64,000 nucleotides of DNA from Rhexocercosporidium sp. MPI-PUGE-AT-0058 (GCA_020746875.1 JAGTJL010000004.1:1736001-1800000), one strand, 5' to 3'; shown: positions 10,708 through 23,376, numbered from the stretch's first letter. Made by a program: numbers and translations. The notes: generated from the sequence alone by a model not told the origin.

Positions 10708-12755
10708 ATGCTCATCCTCCCCCACCGTGACGAAGAGATGCTCATCGACGAAGAGACCTTCCCGAGCTCTTCCAACGTAATTGACCCATCCCTCCACTCC
10801 AACACCCCAGATGCAGACAAAAACACCGCTATCTCTTCCATCCCAACTCCTCACTCCTCAGACCTTCCCCTCCACGGCAAAACATACACCTATGTCTCAC
10901 CCCGATGCCAAAAAGTTTCCACCAAAAGCCCTTCTCACCCACATCTCCACGCGTCCTCTCCTAGCTGAGCTCAAAGACCGGCTAAAAGCTGATGAGAAAG
11001 GCGTTTATGGTGGGCGCATGGCCGTGCTAAGTATTCCGTTGAATTGGAATGAGGGGGATGGGAGTCAGCAAGGGGGGCGGGAGTGGTGAGGGAGATGGAT
11101 GAGGTGGTGAGGGGCCTTGAGAGGGTAAGCTTGGAGTATGATGTGCTGAGGTATGAATTTATGATGTTGTTCAGTTGGGGGATTTGAGGGAAAGGCGGAG
11201 GATTGAATGGGATGGGTGTTTAGGGGAGATTGGAGAGGAGAAGGATTGAAAGGAGGATTGAGAGGAGGGTATCGAGGGAGAGTTGATTAGTCTTGTGGGG
11301 GGACGCGGACTTTGACATTTCAAGGGAATGCGATGATGGCTCCGACACAGAAGGGAAATAATTGTGTAAGAAAGATCAGTAATGCATCACCGTCAGCCAT
11401 TGCGTCACACGGTGTGTTAAATTGACATATGAATGAAGTGATGGATAGGATTCGTTGACACTTCCGAGTTGCCATGGACGCCGAACTCTGCTGTTGATCG
11501 ACTTTCCCACACTGTCAACCCTAATCGATTACAAGCCTATGCTATAATATCCTATCTCGAAAAGGTCACCAGCGAACAGAAATCCCAAAATGGCAGACCA
11601 ACGCGACAGGACAGATCCGGAAGACATTTTATACCTCTACCAGAACTTTAATCATGAGTGGATAGGACGCTTTCCGGATCGTCCGGCGCCGTGGCAAACG
11701 ATGCTGGGGAATTGGGTTGATACACGGTATATAATGGAGCGTGAGTTTCTTTCCCAACTCTACGAGTCTCAGAAGTTAATGTCTTTTTTTGCATTCATGC
11801 TTTCTAATTCGAGTCCTTGACTATTGATGGCTGTAAAGCAAAGTAGTAAGCAACTGGATGATACACTGATATACTGATAATCTACAGTCCCCCATCTGCC
11901 CAGTATGTACCCTCGGCGCCTCCTCCATTTAAGACAAGCCCTGGGTCTACCGGGGTTGCAAACACCCCTAGATACCGGGCATCTACCCGGGCCTATAGCC
12001 TGCTCCCTCCAGCACCTTCCTGGTCGATCTCCACGTGCAAGATATCTCCTCCGACCCAGCTCACCCGAACGTGAATGTCCTGCACCCGCGCTTCTGCCAG
12101 AGGTGTTTGCTGGATAGACAGCCGCGGTTAAGGACACTAGGGGAATGGGAAGTCTGTGAGTAGGGAGCGTATACGCGGAGTGAGGAGTTGGCGTTTGTGA
12201 GGGGGTGTAGGGATGGGAGGGTGTTGGCGGAGGAGACGGATTTTAGGTGGGGGAGTAGGGGAGTGTTGAACGTGCTGTTGAGGGATCCAGATCCTTATGA
12301 GCAGGTTGGTGGCTAGTGCTCTTTCTACTCACTTGAATCTTGCTTGCTGTGTGATATGTGATGTTTATCAAGTGTTGGCTAGAGAGAATAGGGTTGGAAT
12401 CGAGAGCTGACATAATAGAATCACAGATGCTATAACAACAAAACTCGCCGCCGACCCTCCCATGAACGTACTCGCTAGTTCACTCATATAACCCAATCTC
12501 GGCGGACAGTTCAACGACGTCGACCAACTAGCTAACGATTTCTCGAGGACGAACATCGATGATCCGTAGTATCGTATGTTGCGACAGCTTCATTGGAAAT
12601 ACGCCGAGGGAAGACGCAGGGGCTGTATTTGCAGTGGAGGATGGAGAATATTTACTTCCATTTGAACTCGCTACAGGATACAGCGAGGGGGATGGATTTG
12701 TCGTTGACGACTGTGACCGAGCGGTAGTATGAGGAGGAAAAATGTGTGTTGGGAT
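10708..12755 (+). pseudogene. Broken gene fragments (possible remnants of one or two genes)
   Basis: Several + strand stretches have good coding character but cannot be joined into an intact frame. They are: (a) about 10781-11060, with ALLTHISTRPLLAELKDRL and GRMAVLSIPLNWNEG, followed in another frame by REMDEVVRGLERVSLEYDVL (about 11090-11160); (b) 11590-11740, MADQRDRTDPEDILYLYQNF and WIGRFPDRPAPWQTMLGNW, ending at a plausible GTGAGT donor; (c) about 12015-12320, HPRFCQRCLLDRQPRLRTL then, after an in-frame TAG, SEELAFVRGCRDGRVLAEE and GSRGVLNVLLRDPDPYEQ; (d) about 12430-12755, NLGGQFNDVDQLANDF with in-frame TAA and TAG. I do not recognise the protein. A real gene with unusual splicing is possible, but the internal TAA/TAG codons suggest decay. 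Confidence 0.4.
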
Positions 12756-14461
12756 TTGAATATAGGGGATTTGGTGGTGTTGAAGTTGGGTGATGAATGA
12801 CAGTTTGTTTGTAGTAATTCGGAGAGGAGGATTGCATGCATGACTTGAAATTGCTTGTCGCAACAAACATAAGTTTGAAAGCAAACGCAATTGTAAAGAC
12901 AGTTGGATTAGACAGGTGCAAGATGAACACAGGACAAAAATAGATTATGCGCGCAGGAAAACAAGATTACAACTAGAAGTAACAAACGCGACATGAGAAA
13001 ACAAATCCCACATGAGTGGACACCTGCATCACGGATACCTGCACCGCATGTTTAGCCCTCGGATGAGGTACCTCTTGTCAGATGTCAAGAAACACTTGAC
13101 ATTTGAGCGAATTCAGATGATTGTGCGTCCTTGACTGCAAAGCCGATTGGTGACGGAAATGGCATGTGTTTTTTTTTTCGGGACGAATATGAAAACGTTG
13201 CGAGAGCATTGCAACATGTAGGCATCCTTCTCGTGTGGACAGCCGAGAGACCTTTGGATGAGGGGATCTTCTATACACGGTGTAGAGAAAGGGATGCGAT
13301 GCGATGCAATGCAATGATAAGTAGGGTATGTAGGCTACCATGGAACAAGGACGGAAGAAGGGTGAGGTGGCATCCGACTGTTCACCTCGACCCCATCCTC
13401 GGATAGGTAGCAAATCCATCTATGTGCGAGTTTAATAAGTGTGAGTGTGAGCGATGATGATTGAGGGAAATGAATACCTACACGGTACCAGCGCAGCAGC
13501 ATGGACCTCTCCTCCCGCATACATGCACGTTTGCAGAAGACCATCTGCAGAGTTTGGACTCCCGCATTGTCCTGCCTTGTAGATGGTTGTACTGTAGTTA
13601 GATGGCAGCTCACACCGAAGTAGTCAAGTTCGACGGCGACGTCCAAACAGAGTGAGGAAGATGATTGTCCGGGTCGTGAAGGATCCCTGTTGCATCCCGG
13701 GCAATCAGCGGCAAGGTGGGCACAGACGCATTCTACACCTGCTGAACCCCCTCGCACTGACTGCTGTCAACGTCAAAGTTCCACACCAATGAGCCCAAGT
13801 TGTGCCCGTTGTGATGCTTGTTTGGAGTGGAGACGAACACGGCGGCCACGGTGACTGGAACTGGAGGCTGCTGAGAGAAGGTCTCATCCGATGAGTGGGC
13901 ATGATCCTTGACTTGAGCAGGACGAAGTACAGTACACCTCCTTCATCCTCTTCCTCCTCCTCCTCCTCCCCTCCTCATGCATACTGGTCCTGTCCTGATT
14001 CTGTTGGTACTGAACTCACACTGTAGCACGGCTTGCATTGCGCGCAGTAGCGTGTGAATGGCCGACAGTAGACCCGATTAGCCCCAGGCTGTCGGGATCT
14101 GGGAGAGGAGCGAGCGGATGGTTGAAGCAAACAGACAGAGAGAACTGACAGAGAGCGACAGACAGCTTAGAGTTTAGACTGATGTACGGGAAGTTAATTG
14201 TTGGGATGAACAGGCCAAGGCCAAGCAAAGCGTCTAGAAGCTTCATAGTATGGGAGGCAATGACCGACTGACTGACTGTGCATCATGTAATCTCTAATAA
14301 AGGAAGTGGTCCGGGGCCAAGGCTGCTGGCATTTCCTTCTTCGAGTCTGGGGTACGGAGTACAGTGGATTCAGTGTTGAAGCTTCCTAGGTGAAGGCTGA
14401 TATGGGAAGAGGGGTGGCCATCCTTGCCCTGACTTCGGGGAGGACAAGATTGTGAGGGATG

Positions 14462-14493
14462 GGAGGAGGAGGAGGAGGAGGAGGAGGAGGAGG
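14462..14493. repeat. GGA trinucleotide repeat
   Basis: An almost perfect run of about ten GGA/GAG units. It is matched by a TCC-type run near 13944-13975 on the same strand, so the two could pair. Confidence 0.85.
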
Positions 14494-14916
14494 GATGAGA
14501 CGCATTCTGCATCATGTGCAGCGGCTCAATGTGGTTGTGCCTGTTGGACAAGCCACCGAGAGTTCTATTGCAGGTCAAGTTATATCAGATTAGAATGCGC
14601 TTGTGTAAACTTGACTGCCACTAGCTACAGCTTGCTCGAATATACAGAAGCAATGCAATTCGGCTACAGTTCTAGTTATGCACTTTGAACCAGGCCTCGG
14701 AAGTGTGCGTGCGTGCGTGCGTGCATGTTTGTATCTCTGCAGGGAAATGGAAATCTCTCATCCTCTTGAGTATTGTGCGATGACATCACCGGCAAGCGTA
14801 AAGTCAAAAACATAGAACGTTGTCGTCAGACTCGTTACCTAGGAAGACTGAGGGTTATTCGACGACGCCATGAAATCTGGAATATAAAATAATCATCAAT
14901 TCCGCCGCTGTGACGA

Positions 14917-14939
14917 GTCGACGACGACGACGACGACGG
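14917..14939. repeat. CGA trinucleotide repeat
   Basis: About seven consecutive GAC/CGA units in non-coding DNA. Confidence 0.85.
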
Positions 14940-16015
14940 ATTATCTGTCTGTTAAACGCCAGGAGGAGAATTCGACCAAGAGCCGAGACAGAGAGAGACA
15001 CGGGCCTCGGCTTGACTTTAGCTAATTTAGGTGGTCCTCGTAGTATGAGCCTCGAAGACTTGGCTTGACTTTTGGATTCGAGTTCGATCTGTATTAGCCA
15101 TGACGAGTAATTAAAGTGTTCGACAATCTCTGGCTTGGATTGAATAATTACTTCTACTTACATCGGCTCGATCTCGAAGCAAAGGTTAATTACCATCTTC
15201 GAAGTCGGGGGATTGTGCGGGCTGACGCCGCTGGGCTGAACAATCATTAGATCGAACAGCGGTCCGAGGCGGTCGGTCATTGATCATCGATCTACAATCG
15301 ATGATCATGAACCCCTACCCTAGGAGGGAGGCACAGTACGTAGCGAAGAAATAAACACCGATTACATGAACCAACTTATACTTTGCCTCTGCACAAGTAC
15401 CGATTACGTGGTGGGGGTAATAAAACATTGGGTGGAAACATGGAGAAATAATATGATGGATGTCTCGTTGGGTGGTGGGGGAGGCTGGTACCCGCCCCCT
15501 CGGCCGCACCTGTGCAGTACCATACTAAGTACAGTAAGTACTTCGTACATACTTCGTACATACTGTACAGTACTGTACCTGTCCGTACCTGAGTCGAGAT
15601 TAAAATCTGACAGCGACTCTGTCGACTCTGGATGGTTGGAAAAGCGCCATGGGAGGGGGACACGGAGGCGTTCGTGTCCAACGTACTTGGAGATAGTGCC
15701 ACGCTATTGGTCTCGGCCACTTCTTCCGACAGGACAGGACTGGACTGAGGACAGCTAAGACAGGACACGGGATGAGTGAGACACGGGATCATCTCCTCCC
15801 ATTCCCTTCCCTTTCCCTTCTGTATCGTCGGCCAGCCGTAGAAGCCATCGTCAAGCCGCTTTCAAGCCAATATGTCTGTAAGCAAATGATAACGAATTTT
15901 TTTTTTCCACGCCCAGCCACCGGCAAGGCCACGCCATGCCATGCCATGCCGTTTCTTTCTTGAAGAAGCAAACACATGTGTAAGGAAGGTGGATGAAGAT
16001 CTGGAGATCCTCATA

Positions 16016-16042
16016 GCTGGGCTGGGCTGGGCTGGGCTGGCT
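16016..16042. repeat. GCTGG pentanucleotide repeat
   Basis: Five tandem GCTGG units followed by a degenerate one. Confidence 0.85.
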
Positions 16043-17214
16043 TGGGTCAGGATCATGGTTGATAATATCAACAAACCGAAGACGCTTCGGATGGAGCATA
16101 AAGCTGTACTGCATGTAACATGGAGTATAATGTAGATGTAGATGTCAGGGGAATACGAAATCATAATACTACTTCTAGCAGATCAACACTCCTCGAGCTA
16201 GGCCCAGAGGAAATAAAGTCAAAATCAAAATCAGATCAAGATCAGACCCAGAAATGAATGACTCGATGGATCCCCCCGCCCCCCGTCTCTACTGGTAGCA
16301 TCGGCTTCCTCACCCATTCTACTTCGTAGTGCCGATGGTAGCTCGATGCTTGACCATCGTCCAGAGTTCACCACGCACGGCCGCCCCGGGGGCTTAGGAG
16401 GAGCCGTGCGCCGTGACATCTGAGAGGAGGGCAGAATAAAAGGCTGGGGGAGGAGGAGAAGAAGAAGAAGAAGGAAAAAGGGAAAGAGAAGCGAGCAAGC
16501 GAATAAATGATGAAGAGGAGACTGGAAGGTAGCTACTATGGTATGGTCTACTTTGATCTAGCGGGAGTGCCTTTGGTACAATTCCTGTAATAGTAATAGT
16601 ACTTACTCGGTAGCTCTACTATAAGTCTGTAATTCTGAAATGCCACCAATCTTTGAGTCCCCAGTCCCGTAGTTAGTCTCTTGACTCAAGCAAGTGTCGT
16701 CCCATCTGCAGCAGCTGTACGGAGTACTGTATCTGCAGCTGCGGCTTCATCTGCATATCATTTCTCTAGTCGGCCACTCACTGACTCTGCAGTAGAGGAG
16801 GAGGCACTCAGCTCAACCCCAGCGTGGTCGGTAGAACAGACAGAGCAAAGCCCATGCGTACAGTACAGCCGGTGCAGTAGTACAGCAGTAGTAGTAGGAG
16901 GAGGAGGAGGTATTATCTCATCATCTTTCTTTTGTTGTTGTTTATCTTCTCTTTCACCCCCTCGTCCCTCCTCCTCCTCCTCTCGAACCCCTTCCCCCAT
17001 CGACCCAGCATTTAAGACTTTTTGGTTGCGGACTTCACCCTCTATCCGTCCCTGTCCCCCGACCCAGCTAGCAGGCCGCGAGCCACGGGAGAGGACTCTG
17101 TTTCGTTGATATTCTCCGGATCTAACGCCACATTGCCTGGATTGCGACTATTGGGAGGACCCTCAGTACCCTACCCTGCCCTGCCCTGCCTTGCCCTGCC
17201 CCTGAAGAAGAGAG

Positions 17215-17268
17215 TGAGAGAGAGAGACGAGAGAGACACAGAAAGAAAGAAAGAAAGAAAGAAAGAGA
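17215..17268. repeat. GA / GAAA purine repeat
   Basis: A GAGA run passes into six GAAA units, giving a purine-only strand of about 50 bases. Such tracts in fungal leaders often lie close to transcription start sites. Confidence 0.8.
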
Positions 17269-17551
17269 GGAGAAGCCTTCCACCCCACCAATTGTTATCA
17301 ATTATCCACCTACACTACTGTATGTATACATCTCCATCAGATCTTGCTCCCCCGAGTCCAAAGGGCAGCTCGCTTCTCCCACGCCTGACTGACTCTTTTG
17401 CCCCACCCAGTCTCTGGTCTCGCTCGCTCGCTACTCGTCTGCCGTCGCATGTCTCGTCTGCTCTCTGGTCTGCTCTCTTCCCGCTGTCGTTTGTTCACCC
17501 TCACTCACTCCCTCACTCGCTCACCTCCTCCTATCAACCAGACCAAACAGA

Positions 17552-17592
17552 AATTTCACCTCACCTCACCTCACCTCGCCTCACTTCACTAC
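17552..17592. repeat. CTCAC pentanucleotide repeat
   Basis: Six or more near-perfect CTCAC units in the pyrimidine-rich leader. Confidence 0.8.
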
Positions 17593-18320
17593 CACCTTCC
17601 TCTCCTCCTCCTCGAGGCCGTCTGACACGAGCCGGGCAGGTCTTTCATTTCTAGCCTTTGCTGTTTCCATTCTTCTCACATCAGCTGCAACCATCCCCTT
17701 GCACCATCTTTCACCATCGAACTCTACTTTCCATCTGGCTGGGACATAGCTGCTTCTGACTGGACCGGCATTCTGGGTATGTTTCATCCTTTCTTACCAC
17801 AACGCCCAACAATGCCCTCACGATCGGAGGGACTGTCAAAATGGAGACCGTAGAAGAGGACAGAGGCGGGCACTCGAATTCCAGCCCATCATCAGATCCC
17901 ACGAGTTCTCCATGCGCTGCCAGTCGCACAAACTGTCGAGAACACAGCGTGCAGTGCAACCTCTCGCGACGAAGACCAGAAACGACAAGCCGAGTCCTCT
18001 TCGTCTCCATTGTACATGCATTGACGACAGCGGCGATCCTGCAACACGAACCCACCCCCCTTTCTCCCTGGTCCTGTTTCGTCGCTCTGCGACTCCCCAT
18101 CTCTATAGAGGCTAATCACATCCAATTGCACAGACTCGGCCAGAGTTCGACCTGGTCTCTAATCGTCTCCATCCTAAACCGACCTTCTACACCCTTCACC
18201 ATAATTTGAGAGATTCCCTATCACCTGAACAAATGATTCCGGCCTGCCGCTGATACACTTCGAAGAAAGATTGGGTTGATAGCTGAGGACGAATTGGCTT
18301 TGTGCTTTGCAACCGACACA

Positions 18321-21300
18321 ATGGCCCCTGCCGAACTCTCAATTCATACCGACCCTTCAACCAGGTCAAGACGATCGCAAAGTATCTCCAGTGACCGTCC
18401 ATCTCTTGGTGGATTTGGCGGTTTGCTCTCGCCGCCTTCAGCTATTTCGCCAGATCCAGCCTTCATTGCAGCATCTGCAGCTTCCCAAATCGTCACCAAC
18501 GACCACGATAGTCATGCTGATACCTGGTTCGACCAGCATGGAATTGAACCCTCTGGAGAGACTGCCTTGGTTGCACCGCCTGCCTTGAGACTGGTAAACA
18601 GATTCCTGGATCAACTTCTATTCAATTTCCTCTCCATCTCTCGATCTACCTCCCTCGCATCGCTTCGACCAGCAGTCGCGGAGGTATTGAAGCCAAAACT
18701 TGCTAAGGAGGCGATCGCTGGTGCCGACCAGGAGCTTCACGAATACTTGGGTGGTGGCGAGGAAGAGGAACTACTTGCATTTCACAATGGACTTGAACCG
18801 AGTGGAGATTGGGATTTGGAGCTGGTCTGGAAGCGCACACGACTACGATGCATGGTGTATTCGTCTCTTGGGGATATGGAAGAAGAGGACGAGGATTTCT
18901 ATACCGAGGAAGAACAATTGGATGGTCCACCAGGTTCCAATAACCGATTCTCGAATAACCCAGGCGTTGTGTCACCTGCAGTCGCCATTTTCCTTACTTC
19001 GATCCTGGAATTTATGGGAGAGCAGGTTCTGGTTGTCGCTGGACAAGCTGCATACTACAGACTGAAAGTGAAGATCGAGAAAGAAGAGAGAGACGGCACG
19101 CAAACTCCAGTAGACATCGCCGAGCGAGTTGTGGTGGAAGAAAATGATATGGAAAGAGTTGCGCTGGATAGAACACTCGGCAGATTATGGCGAGGTTGGA
19201 AGAAGCGGATACGGTCGCCAACGACTTCAGTTTCAATGTCTCACTCGTTCTCACGAGAATCATTGAGATCTCAACCTCAAACAAGCAGGGCTGGAAGTGT
19301 GGGGTCCGAAGACGTGATCCATGAGGATCGACGCCCTTCACTAGCTGCAGTATTGGCTGAATATGAGGATGCTGCTTCGATACCTCTCCCAATTAACGCC
19401 GATGATATCAGGGAGATTGAAATTCCAGGACTCGCTCACCAGAGTGATGATGAGGACGAAGATTCATCCAGCGAAGAGGACGAAATTCGAATTCCAGCAC
19501 GCCCAAGAAGCATGATGATTTTCACGGGCTCTACACCTACAGCTGCCCCTTCATCGCAAGCTGAGCGTCCACTGTCCTCGATTTCGGGATCGAGAAAGCG
19601 TTCGAACTCTTTGCCTTCATCTGCTCCCTTACCATTCAAGTCCTCGAAGCGCCAAAAGTCCTCGGTTGATGTTGGAAACGAGGAGCAACCGGCAGTTGTA
19701 TCAGAGGCTGCGGCTGTGGATGAATCTGCGGATGCGAAAGACCAAGTTCCAACAGAGAAGAAAGACCTACATCAAGAAGAATCCGCCATAACCGAATCGA
19801 ATGGTGTGATTGCCGGAATTGTTACCGGTGCCGCTGCCTTGGGTGCTACAGCTGTTGCGGGCCTTGTGGCTGCCGCAAAGGGCGAAGCACCACAAACTTC
19901 CCTTGTTGACGCCGAAGAGCCCGAGGTTGATGAAGAGTTCACCGAAGAGCCTCAAATCATGACATCGTCTCGTGTTTCGATTGGTGGCCGCACATCTCCG
20001 GATGAAGCCAAAGAACTGCCTTCGAGGCAGTCAAGTGTCCGATCTCCTAGTGTTCATTCTCTTCGCCTGATTGATGTCACCTCGCCTAGAAGTCCCGCTA
20101 GATCACGAGAAGGGTCTCTCAGTACAACGGATATTGGCCGACCCATCATTATTTCTCGACCCAACAGTATCTATTCTGCCGCTCAGACCCCTCGAATAGC
20201 AAGTCCGGTGTCAAGAGGTGCTACAGCCAGCCCGATTGACCGTAATGGATCATCCCATAGCGTGAGACGTGCCAGGAACAGTGCTGGTGATTCAATCTCG
20301 GAACTTGAGGAGAGAGATATTGAACTCAATCCTTCAATGCCAGTTCCAGTCGAATCCACAAGACATCCTGTAGGCGTGTACGACGAAACACCGCAACCTG
20401 CTGGATTCGTCCTCAATGCTGCTCCTAATTCTAGAAAATTACGAGATGTCACGAGCTCACCTAGAGTTGAAGAGTCAGCCAACCCGAATCTAGCTACTCG
20501 TTCAATCGCCGCCGATGTTCAGTACGGAGCTCCTCCACTAACTCCGTTACGGGAAATGATGGATGGAGCCCCGAGTACTTCGGATGATTACAGTTCAATC
20601 GCTCCCAGTAACGAGAGTATCACCGATAATACATATCCTTACGCTGTGGAACAACAACCCCAGACACGTGTTCAATACCGTTCCTCTCCTCCTCGCTCAA
20701 CTGCACCAGAAAGTATCACAAAGGGCCAACGCTCGATTCATACCTCAGGTTCTGGGTCATCCTCAGGCTCATACAAGTTGAAGCCAGTTCGTACTTCCGA
20801 AGACGGTGCTTCAAGAAATGTGGAGCGTAAGGGACAAAGCTTCGAACAGCTCATTCGAAGCGACCAAACCATCCAATACACCCTGACTCCACAGAATATG
20901 CGTGATATCGAGGTATGTAGGTCTTGCACGGTCTGCTGCTACATGCTAATCTTGCCAGGCTCCTGATTCCCCTCGATACTCCACTCCTCCCATCATTCCT
21001 GACGGCAGGCCTACGACGGGCCGATCTCACTCGTCTTCTGTTGGCAAACAAAATGCATTGAACGCTAATCCGCCAATTGAGGTTGCACGATCTGTCAAAT
21101 CCAATAAATCCTTCAAACCTGTCCCAAGACCTCAGTCTAGTAATATAGGAGCAAGATTGAGACCGAATGCTCCACAGGCTCGTGATGCACGGGTTGATCG
21201 GGATTCGATAGGTGACTTTGCCGAATTCATCAGGAGCACAGGTAAGAATATCATGCATATGCGAGTTAATTGCGTCACAAGAGCAACAGCTAACTGTCCA

Positions 21301-22428
21301 GGCCCTGCCAATTCCTATGAGCCAGTCCCCACTAGGACCGCTTCGACCAATCGTGGTACAAACGGTGCTCCACGAAATTTCAGCTCAGGAGGTCCCCCAC
21401 GTGTCGGTACTGCTACTTCAATGCCAAAGCGTTCCACATCTTCTGCAGGTCGCAGCAGACTCCAAGCTCGAGATGCTGTGGTGCCCCGTGGTGATAGCGT
21501 CAGCGATTTGATCGACTTTGTCAGATCTGGTCCACAATTGGAAAAGCAAGATCACCGGATTCCCCGCACAGTGGCACCATTCCGCAGTACGATGGACTCG
21601 GATGAAATGAGTGGTGCTGTTGGTGGTAAAGCAGTCGATGCCACTATCCCAGACGTTCGCTTCAGCAACACTGCTTCTGTAACCAGTTCTGTGACATCTC
21701 AGAGCGCTCTTCTCAATGGATCCAGGAACAAGCCCGTACCTACACAATCGCGAAATGACTTCGAAGAGGAGGATATGATGCCCAAGCGCAAGACTCGACG
21801 AGTCCGTGATCCTTATGCCATCGACATGTCTGACGAGGAAGATGACGATCTTTTCCCTTCGAGACCACCACCGATCAAGGAGGAGAGTCTGGCTGAGTTC
21901 TTGAAGAACGCCCCTCCGCCACCTCCCGAACCAGTTCGTACAAACTCTGCTACCGAAGATGCACCCAGACCAGGAAGCAAGAAGATGAAGAAGAAGGCCA
22001 GTTCCGGTAGTCTCATGTCACGATTTGGTCGCAGCGGCTCTACTTCAGCTCCGCCAATGCCACCGAAGCCACAATTGAATGGCAATAATAGCACTTCTCC
22101 TGGACCACGCAAAACTCCACTCTACACTCCAATTGCTGCAAAATACAGCACGACCTCTCCATCGTACGAGCAACCTCGTACCGGCAATTATGTCTCCCAA
22201 CTCGATTCTGCGCGAGGCAATGATCCTGGTCGAAGGAAGGTGGTTCAAAAGAGCTACCAACCACGAGAAGCAGTCTATGCTTCAACTCGGACAAGTGACC
22301 TTGCCGATTTCCTCAGCAGCGAACCTCCTAGCAGCATGCAAACCCAACCTCAAACCTTTGCACCCACCCTTCAAAAAGACGAAGCAAACGCCTTTCAGCG
22401 AATGTTTGGCCGCAAGAAGGCACACTGA
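18321..22428 (+). CDS. Large protein with H2B-like plus H2A-like histone-fold pair and a disordered tail
   Basis: Three exons, 18321-20912, 20959-21241 and 21302-22428, giving 1333 residues. I chose the ATG at 18321 (context CACAATGGC) over an in-frame upstream one at 18276. Residues about 88-143 run ALRLVNRFLDQLL ... LRPAVAEVLKPKLAKEAI ... QELHEY and follow the pattern of histone H2B from its long helix to the C-terminal helix. Residues about 216-293 run SPAVAIFLTSILEFMGEQVL, VAGQAA, then VVVEENDMERVALDRTLGRLW, the pattern of the H2A long helix and third helix. The two are joined by an acidic linker. The remaining 1000 residues are Ser/Pro/Glu-rich with an Ala-rich hydrophobic patch at about 505-535, and carry four short D/E-hydrophobic-x-x-F repeats. 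Such a protein could act in chromatin or as a scaffold, but the function is not known to me. The second intron (60 bp) has no stop and could be retained. Confidence 0.85.
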
Positions 22429-23376
22429 GCACCAATCTCGTCTCCACGACATCTTCTCACTGATCATATCATTGACTTCCCTCAAAAAATTTCCGGAGGA
22501 TGCCGTCTTGTTTATATTATTTACACTTCTTCCGACACCACAGCGATCTTCTCTTCCTCTTCCTTCGTTTAGTCTCTGTCAATTGTTTGATTTTGTCACT
22601 TTTACTACGCAATCTTTGTATTAGATACCAGATGATAATGCTTAACGCATTTCTTGATGACCCCCACCCCCAAGACAACCTTTTGTCTTTGTATAGGGAT
22701 TAGGATACCTAGCCTCGGAAGGATACTCTTCATGGATTTTTCTTCTTCCTTGTTTGTTTCGTTCAATCGATGCATGGATGGTTGGATGGCTGGGTTGGAT
22801 AGGATAAAACGAGAGATTTTATCAAGAGTGCTTCCCTTTCGACTTCAAGGGGGCTGGCTAAAATTTGATACATTTCATGACCACCTTCTATTTACTTGAC
22901 TCTTGAGTGAGATGTTCTTTATTCGTGACAGGGCAAAATGTATTCTTGGAGGAATTAACAGGTTGTCAACCTCCAGCTTTGCGAGTCCTTTAGGCGTACT
23001 ACGATAACGCCAAGTCTCGCCTGGTCTCGTATCAGACGTCAAAGATTAAAGTAACTAGGTACTGTACTGTACTGTACTTGACCCTGAAGGTCAAGATCTT
23101 CATCGCCAGCCCTTTCCAAGCAGCCGCCCCACATCTGCCTGTTACTTAGAAATAACGTGACGTGCTAGTGAGTAGCTCCCTGTAGGCTGCGAGTCACCAT
23201 AAGCTCATTCTTCCTGTTCATATCTACTTGCACTTACAACTAACTCACTTTCACTTCTCGACTTCTTACTTGGTTGACTCGATTATACAGTGTTACTCCA
23301 ATCGCTCTCGAAGAAAGCTTCGACTGAATTGATCTCTACAACTCAAACACTCCCACTTTGAAAAGAGCTAGGCAGG
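22429..23376. other. Intergenic region, tandem + strand genes
   Basis: Holds the 3' flank of the histone-fold gene and the promoter of the F-box gene. A GTACT-type short repeat lies near 23060-23080. No gene is supported. Confidence 0.45.

Larger units (their letters stand above)
12760..18320. promoter_or_regulatory. Microsatellite-rich 5' region of the histone-fold gene
   Basis: About 5.5 kb with no convincing gene but dense simple repeats. The last kilobase is strongly C/T-rich with CTCAC and CCTGC runs, as expected of a long 5' leader before the start codon at 18321. Short open frames on both strands (e.g. 13335-13757, 15376-15792, 17022-17654) mainly translate these repeats. It could hold a long promoter, a spliced leader or a non-coding RNA; the sequence alone does not say which. 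Confidence 0.4.

Noticed and set aside
12528..12930. Minus-strand open frames of 92-120 codons
   Set aside because: Thr/Ser/Pro-rich with no domain; the opposite strand carries the more protein-like (but broken) fragments.
13335..13757. Minus-strand open frame of 140 codons
   Set aside because: Lacks a starting ATG with context, has no domain and lies in the repeat-rich leader region.
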